Notes: a model not told the origin generated them from the sequence alone. A DNA stretch of 64,000 nucleotides from Arachis hypogaea (GCF_003086295.3 NC_092048.1:71962841-72026840); one strand, 5' to 3'. Counted from the stretch's first letter, positions 33,000 to 44,895 are shown. Made by a program: numbers and translations.

Positions 33000-34931
33000 T
33001 GATGACTAGGAATTCACACAGCACGAAGCCCCTTCGGCAAGTGTACCGAATCGTCAAGTAATAACTCACAAGAGTGAGGTCGATCCCACAGGGATTGATG
33101 GATTAAGCAATTTCAGTGAGGTGATTTATCTAGTCAAGCTAACAGTTGATGATTTGAGTAAATTTAAATCAACAGAAAGTAAATTGCTAGAAATTAAAGT
33201 GCTGAATGTAAATTGCAAAATGTAAATGGCGGAAAGTTAAATGGCAAGAAATTAAAGAACCAAAACTTAAATGGTAAGAAACTTAAATGAGCTGAAACTT
33301 AAATGGCATGAAAGTAAAGGTAAGAATGTAAATGGCTATGAAAAGTAAATTGCGTGAAATGTAAAAGGACTTTGGGTTCTAGGAATCAAAGGAAGCAGTA
33401 AATTCAAGGCAATTAAAGAAAATTCAATGGCAATTAAAGTGAAGAATATCAAAGAAAAACATTCATTAGCGATTGAAGATATCATAATCCATCATGAATC
33501 AATGGGTCTCAATTCCATTCTTAATCATATGAAGTAGATCTATGGAAGATTGTAATTAATTGAGTCCTAATTCCTTGGTAACCCAATTTCTCTTAACACA
33601 ATCAATTTGCGAATTCCTTGATCTAATTGTCATAAGAAGAGGTTAGGTGCATCTCTCTTATCCATGAGCCACACAAGTTCTCAAGATCTCAATTCATCCC
33701 GAATGTGTTGATCAAGAGAGTTGTGAGAGATAAAGCTCCAAGCTAATTTCTATGATTCTGCTTCTGAAGCTCACATAGAAATTCAATGGATCTAAACCCC
33801 CTTCTGGAGTGAGTAGATCAAATAAACACAGAAGTTATCTCTTAGTTACAACAAGCGGATTGAGAAGAAGAAGAATTTCATTCATTCATTGGAATTACAA
33901 TAGAGCTCCTCCCCCTAATGATGTGGGGTTTAGTTCGTCGTTGCTCAGAAAATCCAAAAAGAAAGGAAAAGTACATGAAGGTAACTAAGTACAAAAGAAA
34001 TAAAATGATGCAGAGTTTCCCAATTAGGGTCCCCCTACTTCCCAGCCTCCTTCTAACTTCAAAATTCTTCCTATATATACACTTTCCAGATCAATCTTCA
34101 AGTCTTTGGATGTGGGTTTTGGTCTTAGTTGAAGTAAGTTAGGAGTGGCTCTTTCTGACGTTGACATTGGCATTAGCTCACTAACGTTCTCAAGCTTGCA
34201 TGGGTGCCATTGAAATGAAAGTTGGCACTGGCGTTTGTCACTAACGCTAGTGCACTAACGGTGGCACTAACGTCGCCTTTTAAAAGCTACCAGAGCGTTG
34301 CTACTGGCGTTAGTGCACCAATGGTGCCACTAACGTTTTGCTTGTTGTGCGTACGCACAATGCCTCATGCGTACGCACACTGGCAAATTTTCCCTTTGTG
34401 CGTACGCACAATGTTCCATGCGTACGCACACTAGCAAATTTCCAGCTTCCTACTTGAGATTTTGTCGAAGACGTTAGTGTGCTAACTTTAGGTAATGTTA
34501 GCACACTAACATTGGCACCTTCCCTTTGCTAGTAACGTTGGTGAGCTAACTTTCGGCCACCAACGTTGCTTGTCACCTTGGCAACGTTAGTGGGCAAACC
34601 TAGGCCACTAACGTTGCCTTCTCCTCTTTGTTGTAACGTTAGTGAGCCAACCTTTGGCCACTAATGTTTTCTTCTCTTCTTTGCAACATTAGTGGGCAAC
34701 GTTACTAAGCCAACTTAGGCCACTAACATTCTTCCTTCTTGAGCCAATGTTAATGGGCAACGTTAGTGAGCCAACTTAGGCTACTAACGTTGCTTTCTCC
34801 TTCCTTGGCAACATTAACCAGAGCATACATTACTCATTCAAATGCTTGCTTATTGCCTAAGAAAGTGCATGAAACCATGTAAAAACTAATGAAAAAGGCT
34901 TGTGAAACTAACCTAAGACACCTAGGCATCA
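33000..34931 (-). repeat. 5' LTR of element J
   Basis: 1932 bp, minus orientation TGATGCCTAGG...CTAGTCATCA. The conserved 3' domain reads reversed at 33032-33100 (CTTCGGCAAGTGTACCGAAT ... GATCCCACAGGGATTG). TATA on the minus strand near 34074 (TATATATAGG complement). Short repeats 'aaatggcaagaaa(c)ttaa' at 33180-33360. Related to J'. Confidence 0.85.
34155..34815 (-). repeat. Mixed palindrome array in the LTR of J
   Basis: CACTAACG/CGTTAGTG palindromes (as in J') flank two units of the unrelated word TGTGCGTACGCACAATG / ATGCGTACGCACACTGGCAA (34345-34436). The GTGCGTACGCAC word is otherwise typical of C, D and H. Many units are diverged (GTTAGTGAGCCAACCTTTGG...CCACTAATG). Confidence 0.82.
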
Positions 34932-35179
34932 TTCATTCATGCATTCAGAAAATAAAAGCAATTCCACCACATTAAATAATTGAACTATTCTTAATATATA
35001 ACTCGAAATTCGTGCATCTTACTTTTCTTTTTTAAATAAAATTTTCTTTTAAGCAAGGTGAGAGATGCATGGAATATTTCATAGCTTTAAAACATAAAAT
35101 AAATATGATCATGCACTAGAAACAGACAATAAGATGAAATACATGGAAGACAGAAAAATTAACATAAGCAACAGGGGAT

Positions 35180-35614
35180 TAAGGAACGAATCCACCTTAG
35201 TGATGGCGGCTGCTACTCCTTCTGAAGGATCCAGTGGAGTGCTTGATCTTTTCTATGTCAGGTCCTTGCCTCTATTGTTCTTCCCTCATGACTCTTTGAT
35301 CTTCTCTCATGGCCCTTTGATCTTCTCTTATTTCATAGAGGATGGTGGAATGCTCTTAATGTCCCATCCTCAGCTAATCCATGTTAGAGCTTAATTCTCC
35401 TAGAGAAGTTTGCAATTGGTCCCAATAGCCTTGGGGAGGAAAATGCATCCCTTGGGGTATCTCAGGAATTTCTTGTTGAGGCTTCTCCTCACGCTCTTGT
35501 TGAGGTGCATGTGAAGGCTCTCTAGTTTGCTCCATCCTTCTTTTAGTGATGGGCTTGTCCTCCTCAATAGGGATGTCTCCTTCTATGACAATTCCAACTG
35601 AATTGCATAGATGA
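35180..35614 (-). pseudogene. Element G ORF2, C-terminal part
   Basis: The minus strand encodes CNSVGIVIEGDIPIEEDKPI and EIPEIPQGMHFPPQGYWDQL, then, after a frame change near 35374, the coiled-coil tail (a decayed REEQ motif around 35280). It matches the C-terminus of ORF2 in A2. Interrupted at 35614 by H and continued upstream at 43068. Confidence 0.82.
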
Positions 35615-38600
35615 TGTAACACCCTAATTACCCTAAGCCTTACCTCGCACCGTAAAGCAAAGGTTAATCAGAGATTACGACAATTCTAAAGCTCATACGT
35701 ATAATATATAGAAGAAATAATATAATCTAGAAGCCCGATGAAGGATATAGCTCAAAAATAGGATTTCAAAAGCGCAAAACGTACTAAAGAAGCTACTAGC
35801 TTAAGGCACAAGAAATAGATAAGATACAACGAAATATATATAGATAATATCATGGGAAACTAGCCTCGACTCGCGGATTTTAAGCCAGCTAGCCATATAC
35901 AGGTATACAGAACCATACAGAATCCTGACAGTTTAAAAAAACAGCTTATACAAGTTTGGTTCTCTCAAATACAAGCCTCTAGGCTAAACAAAATACAAAA
36001 GAGAGATGTATAAACAAGATAAGACAAAAAGACTCCAAAAGAATCCAGGATCCTCCGCTTCTGTCACCATCCAAAGCAACTCAACGAGGTGGGTTGCGAC
36101 CTGCATCTGAAAAACAACAACAAAGATATGGTATGAGAACAGGAGGTTCTCAATATGATAACAGTGCCCAGTAATGTAGGATATAAGACCCCGGGACCCC
36201 AAAGGCAATCCTAAGCTCCCTATCTATCACAAGATTCAAGCTTAAAGCATTCTAAAACAAAAAGCATAATATAAACCTCATCATAAAGAAACCGGGTGAT
36301 TTATCTTAAGGGAATTCTAATTCTAAACAAACACCGCTGTCCCACAGCCTTCTCCAACCTATCCTCCATGCGATCCCATCGCCACCGCCTTCCAAACCTC
36401 CTCAATCCCAATAGAAAACACAGGTAATATACAATGCAAGTAAAACACAATTAGAAGCATATAAGGCAATTAATTCAGATAGCAAGTAAGCATGTTATTT
36501 AATTAGGCAAGCCATTACAAGTAAACAAAGCATAACAACAGATAGAAAATGCATATGATGAATGCCTGCCCTACTGGCTGTGATATCACATTGTCAGTTC
36601 AACTGCCAACCCCCCACATCTCCATGGAGACGTTGCCCTTCGGATTTCTCATATGGGAACCCCCGAGATATAGTGCCCGGATCACTGTCCAGGTACCAGC
36701 GCCTGCACGCCTATAGGTCCGAAGGGATGCAAGCAGGATACTCTTGCCACAGACCTCACATCTCAATGCAAGCAGGACGAACCACCGCCCTTACGCCGCC
36801 GCCGCTACCTCGACAGGCGGGATCCAACCGCCATCCCTGTCGGGCGCATAGGGTCTCATAATCTCAATAAAAACAATATTTCAGTGGTTTTCAGAAAACA
36901 TTTTCAATATACCGAGATCCATTGTCTCAATCCAAGTCCTCGACTCATCTCAACCACTGTACATTCATAACTCAGTTTCCAATGTCAAAAGTTCATCATT
37001 CCTTATCTCATATATCAATCATCCTCCACCCAACGTCAAATCATTCTCAGCTCGCCAGAAACCTAGGTCTTCATTTTCTAATTTATCATAAAACCATGTT
37101 CTAGAAACCTTAAGTTACATCCCATGTTCTAGTACTCAAAATTAAGCCCATAAGTCTTAAAATGGTGTTTTAGGAGCTTACAACCTTGTTGGGAAGGTAT
37201 AATAGTTGAAAACAAATAAAATTTTGAGAAACAGGACGTGTGCGGCCGCACAAGGGTCTGTGCATGCGCAAACTCCTGAGAGTTTTAAAATGCATGCGTA
37301 CGCACGGGGGTGGGCGTACACACAGGTGTCAGTTTTTACAAGGATCTGTGCACTCGCACAACATGTGCCAGCGCCCCCAACAAACTGACCTTCCTGACGT
37401 GTGCGTCCGCACAAGTTGAAGTTTTTCCTTAGATATGTGCGCGCACAAGCTGTGCTAGTGCTACGAACAGAGCACACTTCCCTTCCTGTGTGTGCGCACA
37501 GGTGTGTACGTCCGCACAGGTCAAAATATTTGCATGGTATGCGTCCGCCCAAGGTTGTGCGCCCGCATATATTAGAAATCATAAAATTCTGCAACTTTGC
37601 AGAATTTCAGATTTTTAACACTAACTTTGAAGGATCATAACTTCCTCTACAAAATTTTAATTTTCACAAATTTTATATCGATTTAAAGAGTTTTCAAAGA
37701 TCTTTAATTCTAAACAAATTTCAATCAATTTCAAAAATTGAGGCAAAAGTTATGATCGAGCAAAGTTCACCAAAAACTCAATTTTACCAAACTTCACAAT
37801 TTACACAATTTCTTACCATACACATTCCAAACCATACCATACCATTCCAAACCCCCTTCTCTCATCAGAATTTAAATTTTTGTATCATATCACATCAATC
37901 ATACCACAATTTCTTTCACCTTTCATTATTCTCAACTTCACTTATCACATATATATAACATATCCACCAATCATCGTCATCTCACTACCAATTCTCATCA
38001 CCAACTCAACCAAGATTCATATTCAGAATCAACAATACTCATGCATCTAATCCATCGTATTTCAACTTCATCATGTAATCACAACAACACATCAATACAT
38101 TATACCTCATCAAACACAAACAATCATCAATAACACACTATTTCCAAACCTATCCTATAGGTCACTAGCCTAAGTGTCCATGAATATTATATACTACATA
38201 GAGGAAACTGAAACCATACCTTGGCCGATTCTCTTTATGCACCCAAATTCCAACTTAGCACAAACAAGCTTCCAACCACAATCCAAGCTTTCAATTCCAC
38301 TCCAATAAGCACAAATAAGTTCCAAGAGCTCCCAAAGCCACAACAATCAAACTATATACATATAAATCACCTCAAATCAACCTAGGGTTCTAACTAAACA
38401 TAAATTCACAAGAATTTTGTAGCCCTTACCTTCTCAAACAGATTTACTAGCAAGAATCCAAGGCTATGCAAGGATTAGAGCAGACTTAAACATCCAAAAT
38501 CATAAAAACTCATTTAATCAAAAACCCTATATACCCGAAATTTTGAGAGAAACTGAGAGGGATTTGAGCTTTCCTTACCAGTTTCTGATATGGGTTTTGT

Positions 38601-39046
38601 AGATCTCTCAACGAGGAATGCGTAGCCACAAACAGTGCGGCGATCGGAGCTCTCTAGCTCAAGATATGAGCTTTGGAAGAAGATGATGAATAGTGCCCAA
38701 AAAGGGTTTCTTCTTCCTCTCTTCAATTCAACATGAGTGTGGGTGTGTTTAGTGTTGTGGCTGATTTGGTTCATTTAATGAGCCTTTTATATGTTGGGCT
38801 TGGGCCCAAATTGAGCCAGGTCCAACTCGTTAGCGTTTTTAGCCCGTTTGGCCCAACTTCGGGCCAAACCTTTAAAATTAACGCCCGGTTTTCCATTTCT
38901 AACATTTTTCTAAGGTTTTTGACGGTTTTTGCTTTTTCTCCTGCGGTACCGGGCAGACTTGACCGGTTCAACCGGGCAGACTTTTCGAAGTCTAATTAGG
39001 GCAATTAATCACTTAATTAACCGGTTGATTAATTACGGTTCTTACA
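35615..39046 (-). repeat. 3' LTR of H
   Basis: 3432 bp, very long for a plant LTR but in the range of Tekay/Del elements. Minus-strand TATA (ATATAAAAGG) at 38783-38792. Holds a palindrome array at 37236-37570 and long AT-rich segments. No gene seen. Confidence 0.85.
37236..37570 (-). repeat. Palindrome array, GTGCG..CGCAC type, in the LTR of H
   Basis: Units such as GTGTGCGGCCGCACA (37238-37252), TGCATGCGTACGCACG, TGTGCGTCCGCACA and TGTGTGTGCGCACA at 25-45 bp spacing. Same word as in C, D and J, although H is a chromovirus of a different lineage. Confidence 0.82.
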
Positions 39047-39061
39047 TTCTCCCCACCAAAT
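39047..39061 (-). other. Polypurine tract of H
   Basis: The minus strand reads TTTGGTGGGGAGAA immediately before the 3' LTR (TGTAAGAACC). It is a conventional purine-rich plus-strand primer, in contrast to the A-type elements. Confidence 0.8.
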
Positions 39062-40419
39062 AAGAAATTTTGCCCTCAAAATTTGAATTACCTGAGAAAA
39101 GCTCAGGATAATCTGTTCGCATCTCAGACTCCAATTCCCAAGTGTGCTCTTCTACTCCTGCTCGCTCCCAAGCAACTTTAACCAATTGAACTTCTTTCCC
39201 TCGCAGCTTCTTCACACTAGTGTCATCGATTCTCAGTGGCGATACTTGGAAAGTTAAGTTCTCCTTTAACTCGACCGATTCAGGCTCCAACACATGAGTC
39301 GCATCCGACGTGTACTTACGGAGTTGTGACACGTGGAATACGTCATGCAAGTTGGACAGATGAGGTGGCAAGGCAACTTGATACGCCACCGGCCCGAATC
39401 TCTTCAAAATCTCAAACGGTCCTATATATCTTGGGTTCAACTTCTTGGTCTTGATTGCTCTTCCGGTCCCAGTTGTCGGTGTCACCCGAAGAAATACATG
39501 TTCTCCCACTTCAAACACTAACGGTTTCCTTCTCTGATCAGCATAACTCTTTTGGCGACTATGAGCAGCTGGAATCTGTGCACAAAACACTTGCTTCACC
39601 AGATTCATACCAACAAAGCGGAGACTGACACTTTCGTCCATACAAGGCCTCATAAGGAGCCATCCCAATGCTCACATAAAAGCTGTTGTTGTACGCAAAC
39701 TCCACTAATGGCATGTATCGGTCCCAACTTTCGGGTTGATCTAAAATGCATGCTCTCAGCATATCCTCCAAGGTTTGAATAGTCCTTTCCGACTGTCCAT
39801 CAGTTCGCGGATGATATGCGGTACTGAGACATAGCTTCGTACCGAAAGCCCTTTGGAAAGCTCCCCAAAACCTCGAAGTGAATCGGGGATCACGGTCCGA
39901 TACTATGCTCGACGGCACACCATGCAACCTTACTATCTCCTTGATGTACAATCTGGCTAACTCCTCCATAGAACAGTTTACTCGGATAGCCAGAAAGTGA
40001 GCAGATTTGGTTAAGCGATCCACGATCACCCAAATTGCATCAAATCCCGACCTAGTCCTCGGTAAACCCGTCACAAAATCCATCGTGATTCCTTCCCACT
40101 TCCACTGAGGAATCTCAAGTGGCTGTAACATTCCTAACGGTTTCTGATGCTCTATCTTCACCTTCTGACAAGTCAAACACTTGGATACCACAATAGCTAC
40201 ATCACCTTTCATCCCCGGCCACCAAAATATCTTCTTCAAGTCATAATACATCTTCATGCTCCCAGGATGAATGAAAAACCTACTGTTGTGAGCTTCCGAC
40301 AATAAATCTTGCCTCAAACTCCCGACATCCGGTATGCAAATCCTCCCCTTATATCTCCACAATCCTTCACCATCCTTACTGAATTCTTCATGCCTCTTAT
40401 CACCAACTGGTTGAAACAA
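39060..40419 (-). pseudogene. H integrase and chromodomain-like tail
   Basis: Minus strand. 40419-39559 carries the integrase: zinc-binding residues ([18 protein letters not shown]), catalytic Asp in MDFVTGLP, Asp in [14 protein letters not shown], Glu in [14 protein letters not shown], and [21 protein letters not shown] frameshift near 39640 moves the reading to a second frame (39668-39060) with EVGEHVFLRVTPTTG, GPFEILKRFGPVAYQVALPP and LHDVFHVSQLRKY. This frame ends with a chromodomain-like segment (VKVAWERAGVEEHTWELESE) that defines the chromovirus clade. The chromodomain is thought to steer integration to heterochromatin. Inactive copy. Confidence 0.9.
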
Positions 40420-41343
40420 TTGCTAAAACTTATTCTCATCTTGTTGAGCCCTTTGTATTTCTGATTTAAATGTGCTTGAGATCTGGAACTGATTTAAACA
40501 AGCTCTTCCGGCAACTTCACCAATATCCAACTTAAGATCCACAAACTTATCTACTAGCTCCTCTTCCTTAATCCTCATCCAAGCTACTGTTAAAGACTTC
40601 CGATTCAAAGCGTCTGCTACCACGTTCACCTTCCCAGGGTGATAGCTCAATTTGAAATCATAATCCTTAAGCAACTCCATCCACCTTCTCTAGCACATCT
40701 TTAGCTCCTTCTGATCAAAGATATACTTGAGACTCTTATGATCAGAAAAGACGCTAAACCTTACTCCATATAAGTGGTGTCTCCAAATCTTCAATGCAAA
40801 CACAATCGCCGCTAATTCCAAGTCATGAGTGGGGTAATTCACCTCATGCGGTCTCAGTTGATGTGATGCGTATGCCACCACGTTCCTGTGTTGCATCAAC
40901 ACGTAACCCAAACCTTTCAGTGACGCATCACAATATACTTCAAACGGTTCATACGGTTCTGGTAAGATTAAAATGGGTGCTGAAGTTAATCTCTGCTTTA
41001 ACATCTGAAAACTCTCTTCGCACTCCGACGTCCACACAAATGGCACCTCTTTCCTCGTTAATTTCGTCATCGGTAGCGCAATCCGGGAAAATCCTTCGAT
41101 AAATCTCCGATAATATCCGGCTAAACCCAAAAAGCTCCTGACTTCCATCACAGTCGTCGGTCTTTCCCATTCCATCACCGCTTCTACCTTTGAAGGGTCT
41201 ACGGCTATTCCCCCTTTGCTCACCACATGACCTAAGAACTTTACTTCTTCCTTCCAAAACTCGCACATTGACAACTTAGCGTACAACTTCCGCTCCTTCA
41301 AGATTTGCAACACAATCCTCAAGTGATCCTCATGCTCTTTCAC
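40420..41343 (-). pseudogene. H RT connection and RNase H region
   Basis: Minus strand. Begins in the RT thumb ([40 protein letters not shown]), then RNase H with [17 protein letters not shown] (first Asp), the [20 protein letters not shown] helix (Glu) and [14 protein letters not shown]. In-frame TAGs are at 40690-40692 (Gln codon before RRWMELL) and 40420-40422 (Gln codon after DENKF). The linker [18 protein letters not shown] is intact. Confidence 0.9.
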
Positions 41344-41773
41344 CGTCTTAAGAATAAACTAAGATGTCATCTATGAAAACCACCACAAATTTGTCGAAAA
41401 AAGGACGAAAGACTTTGTTCATGTAATCCATGAAAACAGCAGGTGCATTCGTTAACCCAAAAGACATTACCAAAAACTCGTAGTGTCTATAGCGCGTCCT
41501 AAACGCAGTCTTAGGGATATCATCCTCTTTCACCCTGATTTGATGGTAACCGGATCTTAAATCTATCATGGAAAACACTCCAGCTCCTTGTAATTGATCC
41601 ATTAAGTCATCTATCCTTGGCAGCGGGTACTTGTTCTTCACAGTCACCTTGTTCAACTGTCGGTAATCCACACACAAGCACATTCCTCCATCCTTCTTCT
41701 TCACCAATAAAACTGGTGCTCCCCACAGTGATACACTCGGCCGAATGAACCTCTTGTTCAGAAGCTCTTCCAA
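41344..41773 (-). pseudogene. H reverse transcriptase core
   Basis: Minus strand. [40 protein letters not shown] and [13 protein letters not shown] (catalytic Asp), then [20 protein letters not shown] and the active-site box FIDDILVYS (the YxDD position reads IDD). An extra T just after VYS (about 41349-41352) causes the frameshift into 41343. Two further TAGs at 41774-41776 and 41786-41788 separate it from the protease. Confidence 0.92.
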
Positions 41774-42415
41774 CTAAGTCGTTAACTATGCCAGCTCTAT
41801 TTGAGCCATTATATATGGCGCAATCGATACTGGTCTGGCTCCTGGCACCATTTTGATCGCAAATTTAACCCTTTGAGGTGGGAACTCAGGGATATCTTCC
41901 GGGAATACTTCTGGAAAATTTCTAACCACTGGTATGTGATCCAAGTTCTGGGCATCACCTAACGTATTCGCAGCCAATAGAATATAACCCTGACACTCTT
42001 CCCTACTACAATGCACCATTATAGAGTTCAGGTAATACCCTGTAGCTACCACTGACCCATTCTCTCCTTCTGGCATAAACCGAATTGTCCGTTCAAAGCA
42101 ATCCAACAAAACCCGATTCTTCGACAACCAATCAAACCCCAAAATCATTTCAAGTCCCACCATTGGTAAACAGATCAAATCGTGCACAAAGTCTCTACTC
42201 TCAAGCTTGAAACCTACTTGTCTACAACCTGACCTAGTCATAACTGTTTGTAACTCTGACACTTTCAAACCTAATCCCTCATCTTTATCAAACAAAATAA
42301 ACGAAGGCGAAGCTCCAGTATCATATAATGCAACTAAGGAATTATCACCAATTAGACATATACCTCTCATCAATGGATCTGCCTTAGAAGTATCCTTGGC
42401 ATTCACAGCAAAGAC
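41774..42415 (-). pseudogene. H protease region
   Basis: Minus strand. Retropepsin with LVALYDTGASPSFI (catalytic Asp in DTGAS), hydrophobic flap region LICLPMVGLEMILGFDWLSK, and the link to RT (EVFPEDIPEFPPQRVKFAIK). Closed by a TAG at 41786-41788. Separated from gag by a TGA at 42416-42418, where related elements have Arg. Confidence 0.88.
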
Positions 42416-42573
42416 TCAACCTTGATGCTGACTCTGGCCCGCATTCGGGTTCCTCCCACAAGTGTAATCCCACGCAAAATGACCAGGCAAGCCACAGTTG
42501 AAGCACCCACCTATACCAATCTTGCAAGAGTCATATGGATGAAAACGTTCACAACGATCACAAGCTAAATCCA
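42416..42573 (-). pseudogene. H gag C-terminus (zinc knuckles)
   Basis: Minus strand. CDRCERFHPYDSC followed by CFNCGLPGHFAWDY: the second CCHC knuckle has Tyr where its last Cys should be. All gag sequence upstream is deleted; 42574 joins it to a truncated LTR. Confidence 0.85.
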
Positions 42574-43067
42574 AAGATATGAGCTTTAGAAGAAGATGAT
42601 GAATAGTGCCCAAAAGGGTTTCTTCTTCCTCTCTTCAATTCAGTATGAGTGTGGGTGTGTTTAGTGTTGTGGCTGATTTGGTTCATTTAATGAGCCTTTT
42701 ATATGTTGTGCTTGGGCCTAACTTGGTCCCGGTCTAACTCGTTAGCATTTTTACCCTGTTTGGCCCAATTTCGGGCCAAACCTTTAAAATTAATGCCCGG
42801 TTTTCCATTTCTAATATTTTTCTAAGGTTTTTGACGGTTTTCACTTTTTCTCATGCGGTACCGGGCAGACTTGAACCGGTTCAATCGGTTCAACTGCCGG
42901 TTCGTGATTTTTTACGGTTTCTCGCAAAAGGCACATTTTCTGACTCAGAAAGACCCACTGAGTCCAAAAATCACCTTTAAATCCTCAAATTCTCACTCTA
43001 ACTTTTCGAAGTCTAATTAGGGCAATTAATTACTTAATTAACCGGTTAATTAATTACGGTTTTTACA
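42574..43067 (-). repeat. Truncated 5' LTR of H
   Basis: 494 bp aligning with 38661-39046 of the 3' LTR. It carries about 108 bp near 42885-42995 that the 3' LTR lacks (or lost between two 'cggttcaac/gggcagac' repeats). The deletion to gag starts at AAGATATGAG. Confidence 0.85.
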
Positions 43068-43378
43068 GATGACAGATGAGGTGGGGGAATGCCAGCCTTG
43101 GTAAGGTGGATGGCTTTTCTGCTTTCTTGTACAAATCTTGAGGTATTACCTCATGTACCTCCACCTCATTTCCAATCATGATGTAGTGAATCATGATGGC
43201 TTTGTCAATGGTCACTTCTGGCTGATTGCTAGTAGTGATGATGGAGCATTAGATGAATTCCAACCATCCTCTAGCTGCAGAAATGAGGTCAAGCCTTCTC
43301 AGTTAGATAGGCTTGCCTTGAGCATCCCTCTTTCACTAAGCTCCTTCCACACAAATGTCTGAAAGGACTTGGTCCAGC
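43068..43378 (-). pseudogene. Element G ORF2, middle part
   Basis: The minus strand encodes EVTIDKAIMIHYIMIGNEVE, then EVIPQDLYKKAEKPSTLPRL and AFPHLICH, the segment just before the part at 35614. It fits ORF2 of A2 at residues 205-250. Bounded by H on the left and I on the right. Confidence 0.85.
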
Positions 43379-44889
43379 TGATGTGTGAGCATTTTTTCTA
43401 TCTTTTCCTAGTGAATTTGCATCTAAATTCTTAAGTTTGATCAAGATTTAAAAATCTTTTAGCCACTATGAATGCTACTTTGAGTTGCGTGCAATTCTGA
43501 TTATTTCAAGTAACATTCAGATGGATTTGACGGAGTTTCTGTAGGAAAAGAGAAGAAAGTGAATGATGCTATCAACTCTGACCTCCTTTCACTCAAACAG
43601 GAATAACTCGAGCTGCAAGGGTCTAATTGATGTGATTCTAGTGGCATTGGAAAGATAACTTCCAGGGCTTTCCAAGGATGTATAATAGTATATACTTCTT
43701 CTCCACAAAATTGGCCATACTGGTGCCTAACTTCAAGTTTCTCAAGTTAGGCGCCAGAAGAAGGATGTACATTGAACGAGGTGCTGTATTGGTGGCACCT
43801 AACTTGGGATTCTCCATGTTACACACCAAGACCACAGAAATGCCCCAATTTCTCACCACCCACTCCAAGTCTAACTTCAGAATCTTGAACTTAGGCACCA
43901 TCTTAATGAGAAGCAATGGTCCCCACGCTCAATCAAGCAAGCAACGAAGATCCTATTTGATTTTGATTAAAACTTTAATTTATTTATAAATAGGAAAGGA
44001 TATTATTTAGTTTTAGAAATATATTTTATATTTAATTAGGATTATATATAAAAGAGAAAAGTATCAGCCCTTCGGGCTCTTCTCGTCTCTCGTACCTCAT
44101 TCCGTCCTTTACAGTTTTACAAAATGCTTGTTTTCTCTCTAAACCATGACCAACTAAACTTCCACTGTTAAGGTTAGGAGCTCTGCTTATTCTATGGATT
44201 AATACTATTACTTTTCTGTTTTAATTCATGTATTGATTTCAATTTCAAGAATTGTTTTCGTTCTTCATCTTATGAATCTGGGTGGAACGGAAGTATTACC
44301 CTTATTCTAATTGAGTTATTGTAAAACTTGGAAAATCAATTTACCTGAACAACAACTTGAAAACAATTTCTCCTAAATTACTAATTATCTAAACTTAACG
44401 GGATAGACATATAATTCTGTTATATTTGGGTAATTAGGATTTCTGTGGCACATAAACTAGATTTGAACTTAACCCTCTAATTGGAATCAAGTGACCAAGG
44501 AATTGGCGGTTGATGAAGGTTAGAGGAGACTAAAAAGGTCTAAGAAATTAGGGTTTAGTCACATATAGTTTGCCATGAATTGAATCTTGCATGATTAAAA
44601 TAGTTGGTAAGAAAATTTAATTCAAAAAATAAATATCTCTGAAACCTTAAATGTTTTCTCCCATATTATTCACACCAATTTACTGTTTGCTTTCTGATAT
44701 TTTGAATTTACTGTTAATGCTTTTGAATAGTTAAAACACCATTTTTTGTTTGTCTAACTAAGTAAATTATTCAATCATTATTGCTTACTCTATCTATCTT
44801 TGTGGGATTGACCCTCATTCATTTGAGGTACTACTTGATACGAACCAGTGTACTTGCCGGTTAGTTTGTGGGTTATAAATTCCGCACCA
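43379..44889 (+). repeat. 5' LTR of element I
   Basis: 1511 bp, TGATGTGTGAGC...TCCGCACCA. Array 43729-43895. TATA box TATATAAAAG about 44045-44054. Conserved 3' domain TTTGTGGGATTGACCCTCAT near 44800. Confidence 0.9.
43729..43895 (+). repeat. Palindrome array, TAACTTGG/CCAAGTTA type, 5' LTR of I
   Basis: GCCTAACTTCAAGTTT then CTCAAGTTAGGCGCC; CACCTAACTTGGGATTCTCC then a mutated inverted arm; CTTGAACTTAGGCACC. The 3' LTR copy (48798-48976) is better preserved: GCGCCTAACTTGGGATTTTC pairs with CCAAGTTAGGTGCC. Confidence 0.82.
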
Positions 44890-44895
44890 TGTTTT

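Larger units (their letters stand above)
32987..34931 (-). mobile_element. Element J: minus-strand LTR element cut by C at its PBS
   Basis: Only the 5' LTR (33000-34931, read leftward) and 13 bp of the following PBS region (32987-32999, minus strand AGTTTTGTGCGCC) are in the window. C is inserted at that point, so the body of J lies off-window to the left. Inserted in the 3' region of G, right flank TTCAT. Confidence 0.75.
35615..43067 (-). mobile_element. Element H: Ty3/gypsy chromovirus (Tekay/Del-like), 5'-deleted
   Basis: 7453 bp with TGTAACACCC...TTTTTACA ends (plus strand) and perfect TSD GATGA (35610-35614, 43068-43072). Coding strand is minus. It contains the end of gag, then protease, RT, RNase H, integrase and a chromodomain-like tail, and a 3.4-kb 3' LTR. 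The 5' LTR keeps only its first 494 bp and is joined straight to the gag zinc-knuckle region. Many stops and frameshifts. It is the only pol-bearing element in the window. Confidence 0.92.

Noticed and set aside
36562..36861. 99-codon Pro/Arg/His-rich ORF in the H LTR
   Set aside because: GC-richer patch in an LTR, without homologous support or codon pattern.
43138..43362. 74-codon plus-strand ORF
   Set aside because: Antisense shadow of the ORF2 fragment of G, which reads on the minus strand with recognisable motifs.
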